From RI-43 sp033764725 (GTDB lineage Bacteria; Pseudomonadota; Alphaproteobacteria; Caulobacterales; Aquidulcibacteraceae), in contig JANRIR010000040.1 of assembly GCA_033764725.1 (NCBI GenBank), positions 1 to 64,000 on the forward strand: 64,000 nt of DNA. Direction: 5' to 3'. A program made the position numbers and the translations under genes. Positions 16,041-24,353 of the stretch are shown in pieces. The notes under the pieces are model-generated. The model searched no databases and was not told the origin of the DNA. It saw nothing but the letters and a program-made list of their open reading frames with translations. Within the stretch, counting starts at the first letter, position 1; the number at the start of each line of letters is the position of its first letter.

Positions 16041-16775
16041 TTGAGCCGGAAATCGCCTTCAGCCCTGCGCGACCCGACCGCCGTCGGCGCCGGCGAAATG
16101 AAGAAAAGCACCGCGACGCGCCGGCGCATCATGGAGGCTGCGGTGCATTGCCTGGCGCACGAGGGCTATGCGGGAACCAATACCGGCGCGGTGGCCGAGC
16201 AGGCCAATATGCTGCGCTCGGCGCTTTTGTATCACTTTCCCACACGCCTCGCCCTGCTGGAGGCGGTGATCCATTTCGTCACGCGCGAGCGGATCGCCTT
16301 GTTCGAGCAGGCGCTGGACTCGATCGCCGACGAACCCGGCCGGCTTTCGCGCGCCATCGATCTGGCGTGGGCGCAAAACCATACGATCGAGTATCGCGCG
16401 TTCGGGGAATTGGCGAATGCGGCGCGAACCGATCCCGAACTCGCCGCGATCTTCGCGCCGGCGATGGACGAATACGACCGCGCGCGGCGGGCCTCGGCGA
16501 TGACGCTGTTCTCCGCCGCCGAGCAAGCGGCGCCGGGCTTCCACCTGCGGCGCGACATCACGCGCTTTCTGCTCGACGGCGTAGCCAGTTATGGCTGGAT
16601 CAGCGAGGACGCCGACGCGCGCATCGCCATGATGGTCGAATTCCTCAAGGCGTTGGCGATCGAACCGGAGGGCTCGGCGCTGCTGCGCAAGACCGTCGCG
16701 CGCGCGGCCCGCAGCGCCACGAAAAGCGTCGCCCAAAACACCGTAAAGCCCGCACGGCGGCGATCGAAAAAATAA
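16041..16775 (+). CDS. TetR-family transcriptional regulator
   Basis: A 244-residue TetR regulator. The N-terminal HTH spans about residues 22-70 (RRRIMEAAVHCLAHEGY, then recognition region NTGAVAEQANMLRSALLYHF); the rest is the helical ligand-binding domain, with a basic C-terminal tail. I prefer the TTG at 16041, which has GGAG 7 bases upstream, to the ATG at 16098, which has no clear site. It is divergent from the P450 operon and faces the TonB-dependent receptor gene tail to tail across a terminator. It probably represses the island until a pathway compound binds. Confidence 0.85.
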   Translation: MSRKSPSALRDPTAVGAGEMKKSTATRRRIMEAAVHCLAHEGYAGTNTGAVAEQANMLRSALLYHFPTRLALLEAVIHFVTRERIALFEQALDSIADEPGRLSRAIDLAWAQNHTIEYRAFGELANAARTDPELAAIFAPAMDEYDRARRASAMTLFSAAEQAAPGFHLRRDITRFLLDGVASYGWISEDADARIAMMVEFLKALAIEPEGSALLRKTVARAARSATKSVAQNTVKPARRRSKK

Positions 16776-16799
16776 GGCCCGCAACGCGCGGGCCTTTCT
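16774..16799. terminator. Bidirectional Rho-independent terminator
   Basis: Arms AAGGCCCGC (16774-16782) and GCGGGCCTT (16788-16796) form a perfect 9-bp stem around a 5-base loop, followed by TTTCTC on the plus strand. On the minus strand the mirrored flank (TTATTTTTTCG) also gives a T run. It overlaps the TetR stop codon and separates the TetR gene from the convergent TonB-dependent receptor gene. Confidence 0.8.
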
Positions 16800-16833
16800 C
16801 AGTGGGGAAGGAGCCGTCTCAGCGCGGCGCGCT

Positions 16834-19206
16834 TCAGTAGCGATAGCGTACTGAAACGCCCCAGGTGGCCGGCGCCGGCAGCGCGCCGAAATCGACCAAC
16901 GAATTGGTGTAGGATGTGATGTTCTGTTCATCGGTGATGTTTTCGCCGAACAGCGTCACATGGATGCGATCGTGATCGACGCCGCCGAAGCCGTAGCCGA
17001 CGCTGGCGTCGACGATGGTCTGGGCGGGGATACGGCCACGGGGATCGTTGAAGAACTCGGCGAATTGCTCGGCGGCGTAGCGAATGGTGCTGCTGGCCCG
17101 CAACCGTCCGCCCCCCAGCGGCGCCTCGAAGGTCGGCGAGATCGAGGCGGTCCATTCCGGCACGCGCCGCAGCGCCAGCGTCGTCAGATCGGCGCGCAGC
17201 AGCGTTCCTGTCGGCTGCGCCGGCGTGGAGACGTATTGCGCGGAACTCACGAAGGTCGCGTAATCGGTGTATTCCGCATCCATGTAGCCGAGCGAGGCAT
17301 CGATGCGGAAATAATCGCTCAGCACCGCGGCGGCTTCGATCTCCACGCCCGCGATCCGCGCGCCCGAGACGTTGCGCACCGTGGTGGAGGTGAAGGTCGG
17401 CGGCGGGCCCGGCTGGATCGCCTCTTCCTGCTTGTCTTCGTAATCGTTGTAGAACACCGCAACATTGAAGCGCGCGCGCCCGTCGAACAGATCGGATTTG
17501 AATCCCGCCTCGTAGGAATTGATGAATTCCGGATCGAACGGCGTGGTCACGTCGGCGACCGTGCCCGCACGCGCGCTGAAGCCGCCGGCGTTATAGCCGC
17601 GCGCATAGGAGGCGTAGAATAGGAGATCCTCGCTCGCCTTCCAGTTCAGCGCGACGCGCGGCGTGAACTCGAACCACTCCTCCGAGGCGCCGCCTTGCGA
17701 GGTCACGGGGCGGCCCGCAGGCACGCCGTCGGACACCTGGTAGGCGTTGGTGATGCCCGCCGGCGCGCCGACGAAACGCGTAAAGACGGTCTTTTCGTCC
17801 CAGGTCGCGCGGCCGCCGAGCGTCAAGGTCCAGGCCGGCGCGAATTCCCAATCCGCCTGCGCGAACACGGCCGTCGTCTGCGCTTCGTGCTGGTCTTCGT
17901 CGCCCGAGCCGTTGACGAAGGCGACGCCCAGCGGCGCCGCCGACACCATCGACGCATCGAGCTTGATCGCCTGCTGCAACGCGTACTCGCTGTTGAAATG
18001 ATAGAGCCCGGCGACGAAATTGAAGGGGCCGTCGAAGCTGGAGGCGAGGCGCAGTTCGCCGCTCCATTGCTCGTATTGCTGCGCGCGCACGACATTGAAG
18101 ACCGTGCGGTTCGTGCCGTCGAAATCGATATAGACCTTCTCGTCGGAATCGCGCAGGCCGAACACGCCGCTCAAGGTCAATTGGTCGCTCAGCTCCCAAT
18201 CCGCATTGACCGTCACCGCGTCGAGCGTCGCATCGACGCGGTGCGGGTCGTTGATCGTGGTGAGCGACAGATCGTTTTGCAGGCAGCGTCCGCCCGCTAC
18301 CGTGCAATAGCGATCCGCCGGCGAGGCCGGAACGATTGTCGCAGGCGTCGGCGGATTGGTTTGCGTGATGCGGAACGGCAGCGGCGTGATCGTCGCGACG
18401 CCGCGCGGAATATAGGGGGTCAGTTCGCTGTCGTCGTCGGCGTGGTCGTAGATCACATCGAGGGTGAAATTGGACGTCGGCGTCCATTGCAGCCGCGCGC
18501 TCGCGCCGCTGCGCTGCTCGGCGCCGGTCGCGCCGCCGGCGGGATTGCCCCACAAGCCGTCGTCGCTTTTGCCGAACGCGGAAAGCTTCAACGCAAGAAC
18601 GTCCTCCACCAGCGGGACATTGAGCACCGCCTGGGCGTCGAGACGCCCATCGCTGCCGGTCACCACTTCGGCGCGCACGCCGAACACGCCGGTCGGGCGC
18701 GAACGGAACGCATTGATCGCGCCGCCGGTCGTGTTGCGGCCGAACAAAGTGCCCTGCGGGCCGCGCAGCACTTCGATGCGCTCGAGATCGAAGGCGTCGA
18801 GCATGTTGAAGGCGGAAGTGCCGAGATAGACGCCGTCGACGAACACGCCGACCGCGGGATCGAAGCTCTTTTCCGGGTCCTGGCTGTTGACGCCGCGCAG
18901 CGACACCTGCGTCATGCTCGGCCCGATGCTCACTTCCGACAACACGAGATTGGGCACGACGCCGGAAAGATCGCGAATGTCGCGCGCGTTGAGCCCTTCG
19001 ATCATCGCTTCGTCGAACGCCGACACCGCGATCGGAACGTCCTGCAATTGCTCTTCGCGGCGCTGTGCGGTGACGACGATCTCGCCGAGCGTGCGCCCGC
19101 TTTCCGCGTCGATATCGGCGTTTGCGTCTTGCGCAACCGCCGCGCCGCAGCCGAGTGCGGTGACCGAAACCGCGGTCGCGCCAAGCCAATGCACCAGTCT
19201 GCCCAT
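16834..19206 (-). CDS. TonB-dependent outer-membrane receptor
   Basis: A 790-residue receptor. A signal peptide (cleaved near AAVAQ, residue 26) is followed by a TonB-box-like GEIVVTAQRREE, typical of the sphingomonad/caulobacterial group that imports carbon compounds rather than siderophores. The plug domain covers about residues 50-165 (VPIAVSAFD to FGRNTTGGAIN) and a 22-strand barrel follows, ending in SVRYRY. RBS GGGAGG sits 7 bases before the ATG. Located beside a P450/Rieske/SDR operon and a TetR gene, it probably imports the island's substrate across the outer membrane. Iron-chelate transport is less likely but not excluded. Confidence 0.9.
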   Translation of the reverse strand: MGRLVHWLGATAVSVTALGCGAAVAQDANADIDAESGRTLGEIVVTAQRREEQLQDVPIAVSAFDEAMIEGLNARDIRDLSGVVPNLVLSEVSIGPSMTQVSLRGVNSQDPEKSFDPAVGVFVDGVYLGTSAFNMLDAFDLERIEVLRGPQGTLFGRNTTGGAINAFRSRPTGVFGVRAEVVTGSDGRLDAQAVLNVPLVEDVLALKLSAFGKSDDGLWGNPAGGATGAEQRSGASARLQWTPTSNFTLDVIYDHADDDSELTPYIPRGVATITPLPFRITQTNPPTPATIVPASPADRYCTVAGGRCLQNDLSLTTINDPHRVDATLDAVTVNADWELSDQLTLSGVFGLRDSDEKVYIDFDGTNRTVFNVVRAQQYEQWSGELRLASSFDGPFNFVAGLYHFNSEYALQQAIKLDASMVSAAPLGVAFVNGSGDEDQHEAQTTAVFAQADWEFAPAWTLTLGGRATWDEKTVFTRFVGAPAGITNAYQVSDGVPAGRPVTSQGGASEEWFEFTPRVALNWKASEDLLFYASYARGYNAGGFSARAGTVADVTTPFDPEFINSYEAGFKSDLFDGRARFNVAVFYNDYEDKQEEAIQPGPPPTFTSTTVRNVSGARIAGVEIEAAAVLSDYFRIDASLGYMDAEYTDYATFVSSAQYVSTPAQPTGTLLRADLTTLALRRVPEWTASISPTFEAPLGGGRLRASSTIRYAAEQFAEFFNDPRGRIPAQTIVDASVGYGFGGVDHDRIHVTLFGENITDEQNITSYTNSLVDFGALPAPATWGVSVRYRY

Positions 19207-19232
19207 CGCGTCGCCTCCCTCAAGCGCGTATT

Positions 19233-19247
19233 GGCGGTTTGACCGCC
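19233..19247. promoter_or_regulatory. Inverted repeat in the TonB-receptor leader
   Basis: Perfect 6-bp arms GGCGGT and ACCGCC around TTG, 27 bp upstream of the receptor start. It would lie in the 5' untranslated region or near the transcription start. It could be an operator or a small leader hairpin. No partner is known. Confidence 0.3.
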
Positions 19248-19273
19248 TTATTAAGGAGCAAAACTGTCACCTC

Positions 19274-19282
19274 TGCACAAAA
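19274..19282 (-). promoter_or_regulatory. Candidate operator half-site 3 upstream of the TonB receptor
   Basis: On the minus strand this reads TTTTGTGCA, identical to the left arm of the palindrome at 15940. The second half is poor (TGACA after a 4-base spacer). It lies 68 bp upstream of the receptor start, where a promoter-proximal operator is expected. Two direct repeats CAAAAC(T/C)GTCA at 19259 and 19278 overlap the same stretch at 19-bp spacing. Evidence is suggestive only. Confidence 0.3.
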
Positions 19283-19426
19283 CCGTCAAGGGCGCCCAAA
19301 ACAGGGTTGCGACGCGCCATACGCGCCCGCCGCACCAAACAAAGCGCAGAGCGAACGCCGAAAAATGAGGGCTGTAGCGATAGGGTGCGCGCCGGATCGG
19401 CCGGGGACGGCGGGCGCGCTGAGAAA

Positions 19427-19501
19427 TGGTGGGCGCGACAGGGATCGAACCTGTGACCCCCTGCGTGTGAAGCAGGTGCTCTCCCGCTGAGCTACGCGCC
19501 C
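19427..19501 (-). tRNA. tRNA-Val (anticodon CAC)
   Basis: A 75-nt tRNA on the minus strand. Acceptor GGGCGCG pairs with CGCGCCC, followed by discriminator A and an encoded CCA. The anticodon arm CCTGC/GCAGG encloses TTCACAC, giving anticodon CAC for GTG codons. D-arm (AGCTCAGCGGGAGAGC) and T-loop GTTCGATCC are standard. Confidence 0.97.
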
Positions 19502-19633
19502 GCCGGGTGCGGCGGAGGCGGATGCTTAGGAGAGCCGCTCCCGCGCCGTCAAGGACGCTTCGTCATGCCGCGCCGGGCGCACGCCGGCGCGCCTTGACGG
19601 GCCTGGGCCGTCGGGCGCACAACACGGCCTTCC

Positions 19634-19648
19634 TGCGAACGAATTGCA
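19634..19648. promoter_or_regulatory. Candidate Fur box before the iron ABC operon
   Basis: The imperfect palindrome TGCGAACGAATTGCA lies 10 bp upstream of the start of the iron-binding lipoprotein gene. It resembles alphaproteobacterial Fur sites, which carry TGC(G/A)A halves. A TTGACG hexamer at 19594 could be the -35 element, but I see no good -10. Iron repression is plausible from the operon's content. Confidence 0.4.
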
Positions 19649-19658
19649 ACTGAGGCCC

Positions 19659-20705
19659 ATGTCCCACCTGACCCGCCGCGCCGCGCTGTCCGGCGCCGCC
19701 GCGTTCGCCCTCGCCGCCTGCGACCGCCAGGCCGCCAGCCCCGTCGCGACGCACATCAATCTCTATAGCGCCCGGCACTATGACGCCGATCGCGCCGTCT
19801 ATGACGCCTTCACCGCCCAGAGCGGGATCGAGGTGCGCGTGCTGGCGGCGCCGGCCGACCAGCTCATCGAGCGCCTCACTTTGGAGGGCGACCAGACCGA
19901 GGCCGATCTCGTGGTCACCGCCGACGCCGGCAATCTGTGGCGCATCCAGCAGGCCGGCCTCTTGCAGCGCTCGACGACGCCTGCGCTGGAGGCCGCCTGC
20001 CCCGCCCGCCTGAAGGACGACGACCGCATGTGGTGGCCCTTCACCCGCCGCGCACGCGTCATCATCTACCGCAAGGACGCCGTCGATCCCGCCGAGGTCG
20101 CAAGCTTCGATGCGCTTGCTGCGCCGCGCTTCCGCGGCCAGGTCGTCGCGCGGACATCGACGAACGTCTACAATCTTTCCATGCTGGCCGCGCGCATCGA
20201 GCGCGCCGGGGCTGACAATGCGCGCGCCTGGGCGCGCGGCGTGCGCGAGAATTTCGCCCGCGACCCGCAAGGCGGCGACATCGATCAGATCCGCGCCGTC
20301 GCCGCCGGCGAAGCGCAGGTCGCGATCTCCAACCACTATTATTATCTGCGGCTCGTTCAGTCCGACGACCCCGCCGATCGTGCGGTCGCCGAAAAGGTCG
20401 GGCTCGTCTTCACCGATCAGGGCGAAGGTCAGCCTGGCGCGCATGTCAACATTTCCGGCGCCGGGGTGACGCTGCACGCCAAGCGGCGCGATGCGGCCGT
20501 CGCGCTGCTCGATTTTCTTGTTTCCACGCCGGCGCAACAAGTTTTCGCTGGCGATAATTCGGAATTCCCGATCAGCGACGGAACGACGCTCGCGCCGCTG
20601 CTTCAAGGTCTCGGGCCGTTCCGCGAAGAAACCATCCCGATCTCCGCGCTCGGGCGCCGCCAGGTCGAGGCGGCGCGTCTGTTCGAAGACGCCGGATGGC
20701 GATAG
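19659..20705 (+). CDS. fbpA: Ferric-iron ABC transporter, substrate-binding lipoprotein
   Basis: A 348-residue periplasmic Fe3+-binding protein of the FbpA/FutA class. Signal and lipobox FALAAC give a lipid anchor at Cys21. The mature protein starts with INLYSARHYDAD, the usual opening of this family, and carries the tyrosine cluster NHYYYLRL that ligates Fe3+. GAGG lies 3 bases before the ATG at 19659. The gene overlaps the permease gene by 10 bp and is the first of three (binding protein, permease, ATPase). It delivers ferric iron to the inner-membrane permease. Confidence 0.9.
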   Translation: MSHLTRRAALSGAAAFALAACDRQAASPVATHINLYSARHYDADRAVYDAFTAQSGIEVRVLAAPADQLIERLTLEGDQTEADLVVTADAGNLWRIQQAGLLQRSTTPALEAACPARLKDDDRMWWPFTRRARVIIYRKDAVDPAEVASFDALAAPRFRGQVVARTSTNVYNLSMLAARIERAGADNARAWARGVRENFARDPQGGDIDQIRAVAAGEAQVAISNHYYYLRLVQSDDPADRAVAEKVGLVFTDQGEGQPGAHVNISGAGVTLHAKRRDAAVALLDFLVSTPAQQVFAGDNSEFPISDGTTLAPLLQGLGPFREETIPISALGRRQVEAARLFEDAGWR

Positions 20706-22297
20706 AGGCGAGCCCCGCTTCGCTCCCGGCGCCGACGCAAGCCGCGCGTCCGCACCGCACAGCTGCGCCATGGGGCGCCATCGCCGCAGCGTGCGCGGTT
20801 CTGGTGTGCGCTGGGCCGGCGCTGGCGGTGCTGGCGATGGCGCTGTCGGCGCCGCCGGCTGCGCAGGATGCGGCGTTGATGCGCGACAGCGTGCTCGGCA
20901 CAGCGCTTCTCCTAGCGATCGGCGGCGGCGGGGCGACGCTTCTTGGCGTCGCGTGCGCGACGCTCGTCAGCGTGTTCGCGTTTCCCGGACGCGGCTTTTT
21001 CGCCTGGGCACTGGCGGCGCCGTTGGCTGCGCCGATCTATGTGCTGGCCTATGGCTATTCGGCGCTGACCTGGGCGGGCGGGCCGTTGGATTGGCCGCTG
21101 CGCGGCGTCGCGGGCGCGGCCTTCGTCTATGCGCTGGGATGTTATCCGTATGTCTATCTCGCGACGCGCGCGGCGTTCGCGGCGCAATCGATGTGCGCGC
21201 TGGAGGCGGCCCGCACGCTCGGCGCAACGCCGATTTCGGCAATCCTGCGCGCAGCCTTGCCGGCGGCGTATCCAGGCGTCGTCGCGGGCGCGGCTTTGGC
21301 CGGCATGGAGATCGTCGCCGATTACGGCGCAGCCCAGCATTTCGGCGTGACGACGATCACAACCGGCGTCTTTCGCGCGCGCTTCGCGCAGGATGCGCCG
21401 CTTCTGGCGCTGCAGCTGGCCGCACTGCTTGTGTTGGGCGCGGCGTTCCTGATGTGGATCGAGCGGCGCGCGCGCGGGCGTCGCGGCTATGCGGCGGGAC
21501 CCCGTTGGCGGCCGGCCGCGCTCGCGGACGCGCCGCGATGGTTTCAAATCGCGGCAACGATATTTTGTGCGGCGGTGGTGGCGCTGGCCTTCGCGCTGCC
21601 GCTCGGCTGGCTGGCGCGGCTGGCGAGCCTGCGCCCGTTGAGCGATGTCGACGGCCTCGCTGCACCGCTCTTCGCCTCGCTCGCGCTCGCCGGCGCCGGC
21701 GCGCTGGCGACGCTGGCGTTCGCTGCGGTCGCTGCGAGCGCTGCACGTCACGGCGACGGCTGGGGGCGCGCAGCGTTCCTCGCCGCAGGCCTCGGCTACG
21801 CCGCGCCGGGCGCGGTGATCGCGCTCGGCGCCATGAGCCTTTACGCCGTCGCGCGCGAGGCGGGTCTCGTCGGCGGCTTGAGCGCAGGCCTGGGCGCGGC
21901 GCTCTTGATCTGGGCTTATGTCGCGCGCTTCACGGCGGTGGGCGCACAGCCTTTGGAGGCCGGCCTTGCGCGCGTGTCGCGCAACGTCGCCGGCGCCGCG
22001 CGCACCTTGGGCGCAAGCCCGCTGCAGCGCTTCTGGCGTGTCGATCTGCCGATCGCGGCGCCGGCGGCGGCGGCGGGCGCGCTGATGGCGTTCATCGAGA
22101 TCCTGAAGGAATTGCCGGCCACGCTGATTCTGCGCCCGGCCAATGTCGAGACGCTGGCGATCCGCGCCTACGCCTACGCCTCCGATGAGCGGCTGACGCA
22201 GGCCGCAGCGCCTGCGCTGCTGCTCACCGCCGCCGGTCTGGTTCCGATCCTTCTGTTCACGCGCGCTTTGCCCCGCCTGCGCGCCGGTGCGCGATGA
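20696..22297 (+). CDS. fbpB: Ferric-iron ABC transporter, fused two-domain permease
   Basis: A 533-residue permease with about 12 transmembrane helices, made of two binding-protein-dependent permease halves. Each half has an EAA loop that docks the ATPase: LEAARTLGATPISAIL near residue 170 and GAARTLGASPLQRFW near 440. The two-domain form is normal for FbpB. It overlaps the binding-protein gene by 10 bp and its stop overlaps the ATPase start (ATGA). It forms the inner-membrane channel of the iron transporter. Confidence 0.9.
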   Translation: MAIEASPASLPAPTQAARPHRTAAPWGAIAAACAVLVCAGPALAVLAMALSAPPAAQDAALMRDSVLGTALLLAIGGGGATLLGVACATLVSVFAFPGRGFFAWALAAPLAAPIYVLAYGYSALTWAGGPLDWPLRGVAGAAFVYALGCYPYVYLATRAAFAAQSMCALEAARTLGATPISAILRAALPAAYPGVVAGAALAGMEIVADYGAAQHFGVTTITTGVFRARFAQDAPLLALQLAALLVLGAAFLMWIERRARGRRGYAAGPRWRPAALADAPRWFQIAATIFCAAVVALAFALPLGWLARLASLRPLSDVDGLAAPLFASLALAGAGALATLAFAAVAASAARHGDGWGRAAFLAAGLGYAAPGAVIALGAMSLYAVAREAGLVGGLSAGLGAALLIWAYVARFTAVGAQPLEAGLARVSRNVAGAARTLGASPLQRFWRVDLPIAAPAAAAGALMAFIEILKELPATLILRPANVETLAIRAYAYASDERLTQAAAPALLLTAAGLVPILLFTRALPRLRAGAR

Positions 22298-23328
22298 CCG
22301 CCGCCGCCATCGCCGTGACGCGCGTGCGGCGCGCCTATGGCGATGCGCCGGCGGTCGACGACGTGACGGTGACGGCGCCGGCGGGACGCACGCTGGCGCT
22401 GCTTGGCCCTTCAGGCTCGGGCAAATCCACGCTTTTGCGCATGATCGCGGGGCTGGAGCCGGTCGACGCCGGCGAAATCCGCATCGGCGGCGACCGCGTC
22501 TCCGCGCCGGGCTTTACGCTTGCGCCGGAAGCGCGCCGCATCGGCATGGTGTTTCAGGATTATGCGCTGTTCCCGCATCTGACGGCGGCGGGCAATGTCG
22601 CGTTCGGGCTCGCCGGCGCCGCACGCGAGGCGCGCGAGGCGGAAGCGCTCTCTTGGCTCGACCGCGTGGGCCTCAAGCGGCGCGCGGGCGCCTATCCGCA
22701 CGAATTGTCCGGCGGCGAGCAGCAGCGCGTGGCGCTGGCGCGCGCTCTGGCGCCGCAGCCGCGCGCGGTGCTGCTCGACGAGCCCTTCTCCGGCCTCGAT
22801 TCCACGCTGCGCGCGACGTTGCGCGACATGACGATGGCCGCGATCGCCGACGCCGGCGCGACGGCGGTGTTCGTCACCCATGACATCGACGAAGCGCTCG
22901 CCATCGCCGACCGCCTGGCGGTGATGCATCAGGGGCGGCTGTTGCAGGAGGACGATCCGCGCACCGTCTACGATCACCCGAACTCGGTGGAAGCGGCGCG
23001 CGCGCTGGGGCCCGTCAATGTGATTGCAGCGCTCGCCAGAGGTGGCGCGGCCGAAACGCCGTTCGGCGCAGTCAGCGCCGCCGGGCTCAGCGGCGCGGTT
23101 TCCGTCGCGGTGCGCGCTGAAGCGCTGCAGCTGGTTCCAGGCGGCCGCGCGCTGGTGACCGCGCGCCGGCCGCAAGGCGCCTTCGACGCCGCTTGGATCG
23201 AGGCCGGCGGCGTCACCTGGCGCGCCGCCATTCCCAATCGCGGCGGGCCTGAGCCCGGCGCGCGCGCCGATGTGCGCATCGATCCCGCCGGCGCGTTCGT
23301 GTTCGCGCGGAAGGACGGCTCAGTCTGA
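22294..23328 (+). CDS. fbpC: Ferric-iron ABC transporter, ATP-binding protein
   Basis: A 344-residue ABC ATPase with Walker A GPSGSGKST (38-46), Q-loop in VFQDYALFP, signature LSGGEQQ (138-144), Walker B AVLLDEP (158-164) and the switch His in VTHDIDEA. A C-terminal TOBE-like domain (about 235-340) is typical of FbpC/PotA-class proteins. It is translationally coupled to the permease gene. The 3' end overlaps the convergent methyltransferase-like gene by 9 bp. Confidence 0.9.
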   Translation: MTAAAIAVTRVRRAYGDAPAVDDVTVTAPAGRTLALLGPSGSGKSTLLRMIAGLEPVDAGEIRIGGDRVSAPGFTLAPEARRIGMVFQDYALFPHLTAAGNVAFGLAGAAREAREAEALSWLDRVGLKRRAGAYPHELSGGEQQRVALARALAPQPRAVLLDEPFSGLDSTLRATLRDMTMAAIADAGATAVFVTHDIDEALAIADRLAVMHQGRLLQEDDPRTVYDHPNSVEAARALGPVNVIAALARGGAAETPFGAVSAAGLSGAVSVAVRAEALQLVPGGRALVTARRPQGAFDAAWIEAGGVTWRAAIPNRGGPEPGARADVRIDPAGAFVFARKDGSV

Positions 23329-24303
23329 GCCGGCGGGCTTGCGGAAAATCAAGCGCACGCGGCGCAATCGTTTCTGATTCAGGAAACGAATGCGCGCGCG
23401 CCAGGCCTCCGCCTCCCAGGCGATTTCGCGCAGCGTGTGCACGCCGAGCCCGCCTTGCGCGGCCGCCGCCAGCGCCTCCTCCAGCCGCTTGAAGCCGCGC
23501 TTGGCCAGCGCGACATGGGCGGCGGAGACGTCGTCGTCGTGCTCCAGGCGCAAGCCGCAATCATGGAACATCTCGCACAAGGCCGCGTGCGCGCGCAGAT
23601 GCGGCTCGGCGAAGGCGGTGGCGAAAGACGGCGCAAGCGCCGCGCCCGGCTCGGCCGCATAGGTTTCGATCAGCGCCGCCGCGCCCGGCTTCAGGGCGCG
23701 CGTGATCTGATGCGCGAGGCCGGCGGCGTGATCGGCGTAGGTGAAATCATCGACGCTCCACAGGCCGTCGACGCTTTCGGCAGCGAAATGGATGGTGTCG
23801 AGATCGGCGGGCGCAACGCGCACGCGCGCCGCAAGGCCCGCGCGCGCCACAGCGGCGTCGCACGCAGCACGCGTGTCGTCGCGCCATTCATGCGCCGTGA
23901 TCGCGCCGGGAAAGCCGCCGGCGACGGCGATGAGCGGCGCGGCGTGGCCCGGCCCGATCACCGCAAGCGCTGCCTCCCCCATCAGCCCCAGGCGCTGGCC
24001 GATCTGGCCTTCCTCGGCGGGATCGCCCGGCGCGATGCGATGGTCGCCCCACAACCGGAACAACGCCTCGAAGCGCGGCGACAGCGGCGGCGTTTCGGGT
24101 TCGAACAGATCCGCGTCCGGACCGGGCGCCGACGCCGTCGGGCTTGCCGCTTGCGTCGTCTCGACCGCCTCGGCGGCCTCGGCAAACGCCGCCTCGGCCG
24201 CTGCGGGATCGAAATCCTCGCCCTCCCACCAGGCCTTGAAGCGCGCGCGCGCCAGCGCGACTTGGCGCTTGTCGAGCACAGGCTTCAAGGCGGGCAGCTT
24301 CAC
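23320..24303 (-). CDS. SAM-dependent methyltransferase-like protein
   Basis: A 327-residue protein that starts with GTG (AAGGG 6 bases upstream). After a variable acidic region (residues 45-75), a Rossmann-like segment appears: VIGPGHAAPLIAVA, then VRVAPADLDTIHFAAESVDGLWSVDDFTY, resembling motifs I and IV of class I methyltransferases, and ALKPGAAALIETYA in the place of the post-II strand. The glycine motif is degenerate. The C-terminal part has helices without clear homology. Its substrate is unknown. It is convergent with the iron transporter operon and overlaps it slightly. Confidence 0.55.
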   Translation of the reverse strand: MKLPALKPVLDKRQVALARARFKAWWEGEDFDPAAAEAAFAEAAEAVETTQAASPTASAPGPDADLFEPETPPLSPRFEALFRLWGDHRIAPGDPAEEGQIGQRLGLMGEAALAVIGPGHAAPLIAVAGGFPGAITAHEWRDDTRAACDAAVARAGLAARVRVAPADLDTIHFAAESVDGLWSVDDFTYADHAAGLAHQITRALKPGAAALIETYAAEPGAALAPSFATAFAEPHLRAHAALCEMFHDCGLRLEHDDDVSAAHVALAKRGFKRLEEALAAAAQGGLGVHTLREIAWEAEAWRARIRFLNQKRLRRVRLIFRKPAGSD

Positions 24304-24353
24304 GAAGGGCCCTTGGGGTCAGGTCGAATCGCGCCAGCCTATCATTAACGGCG

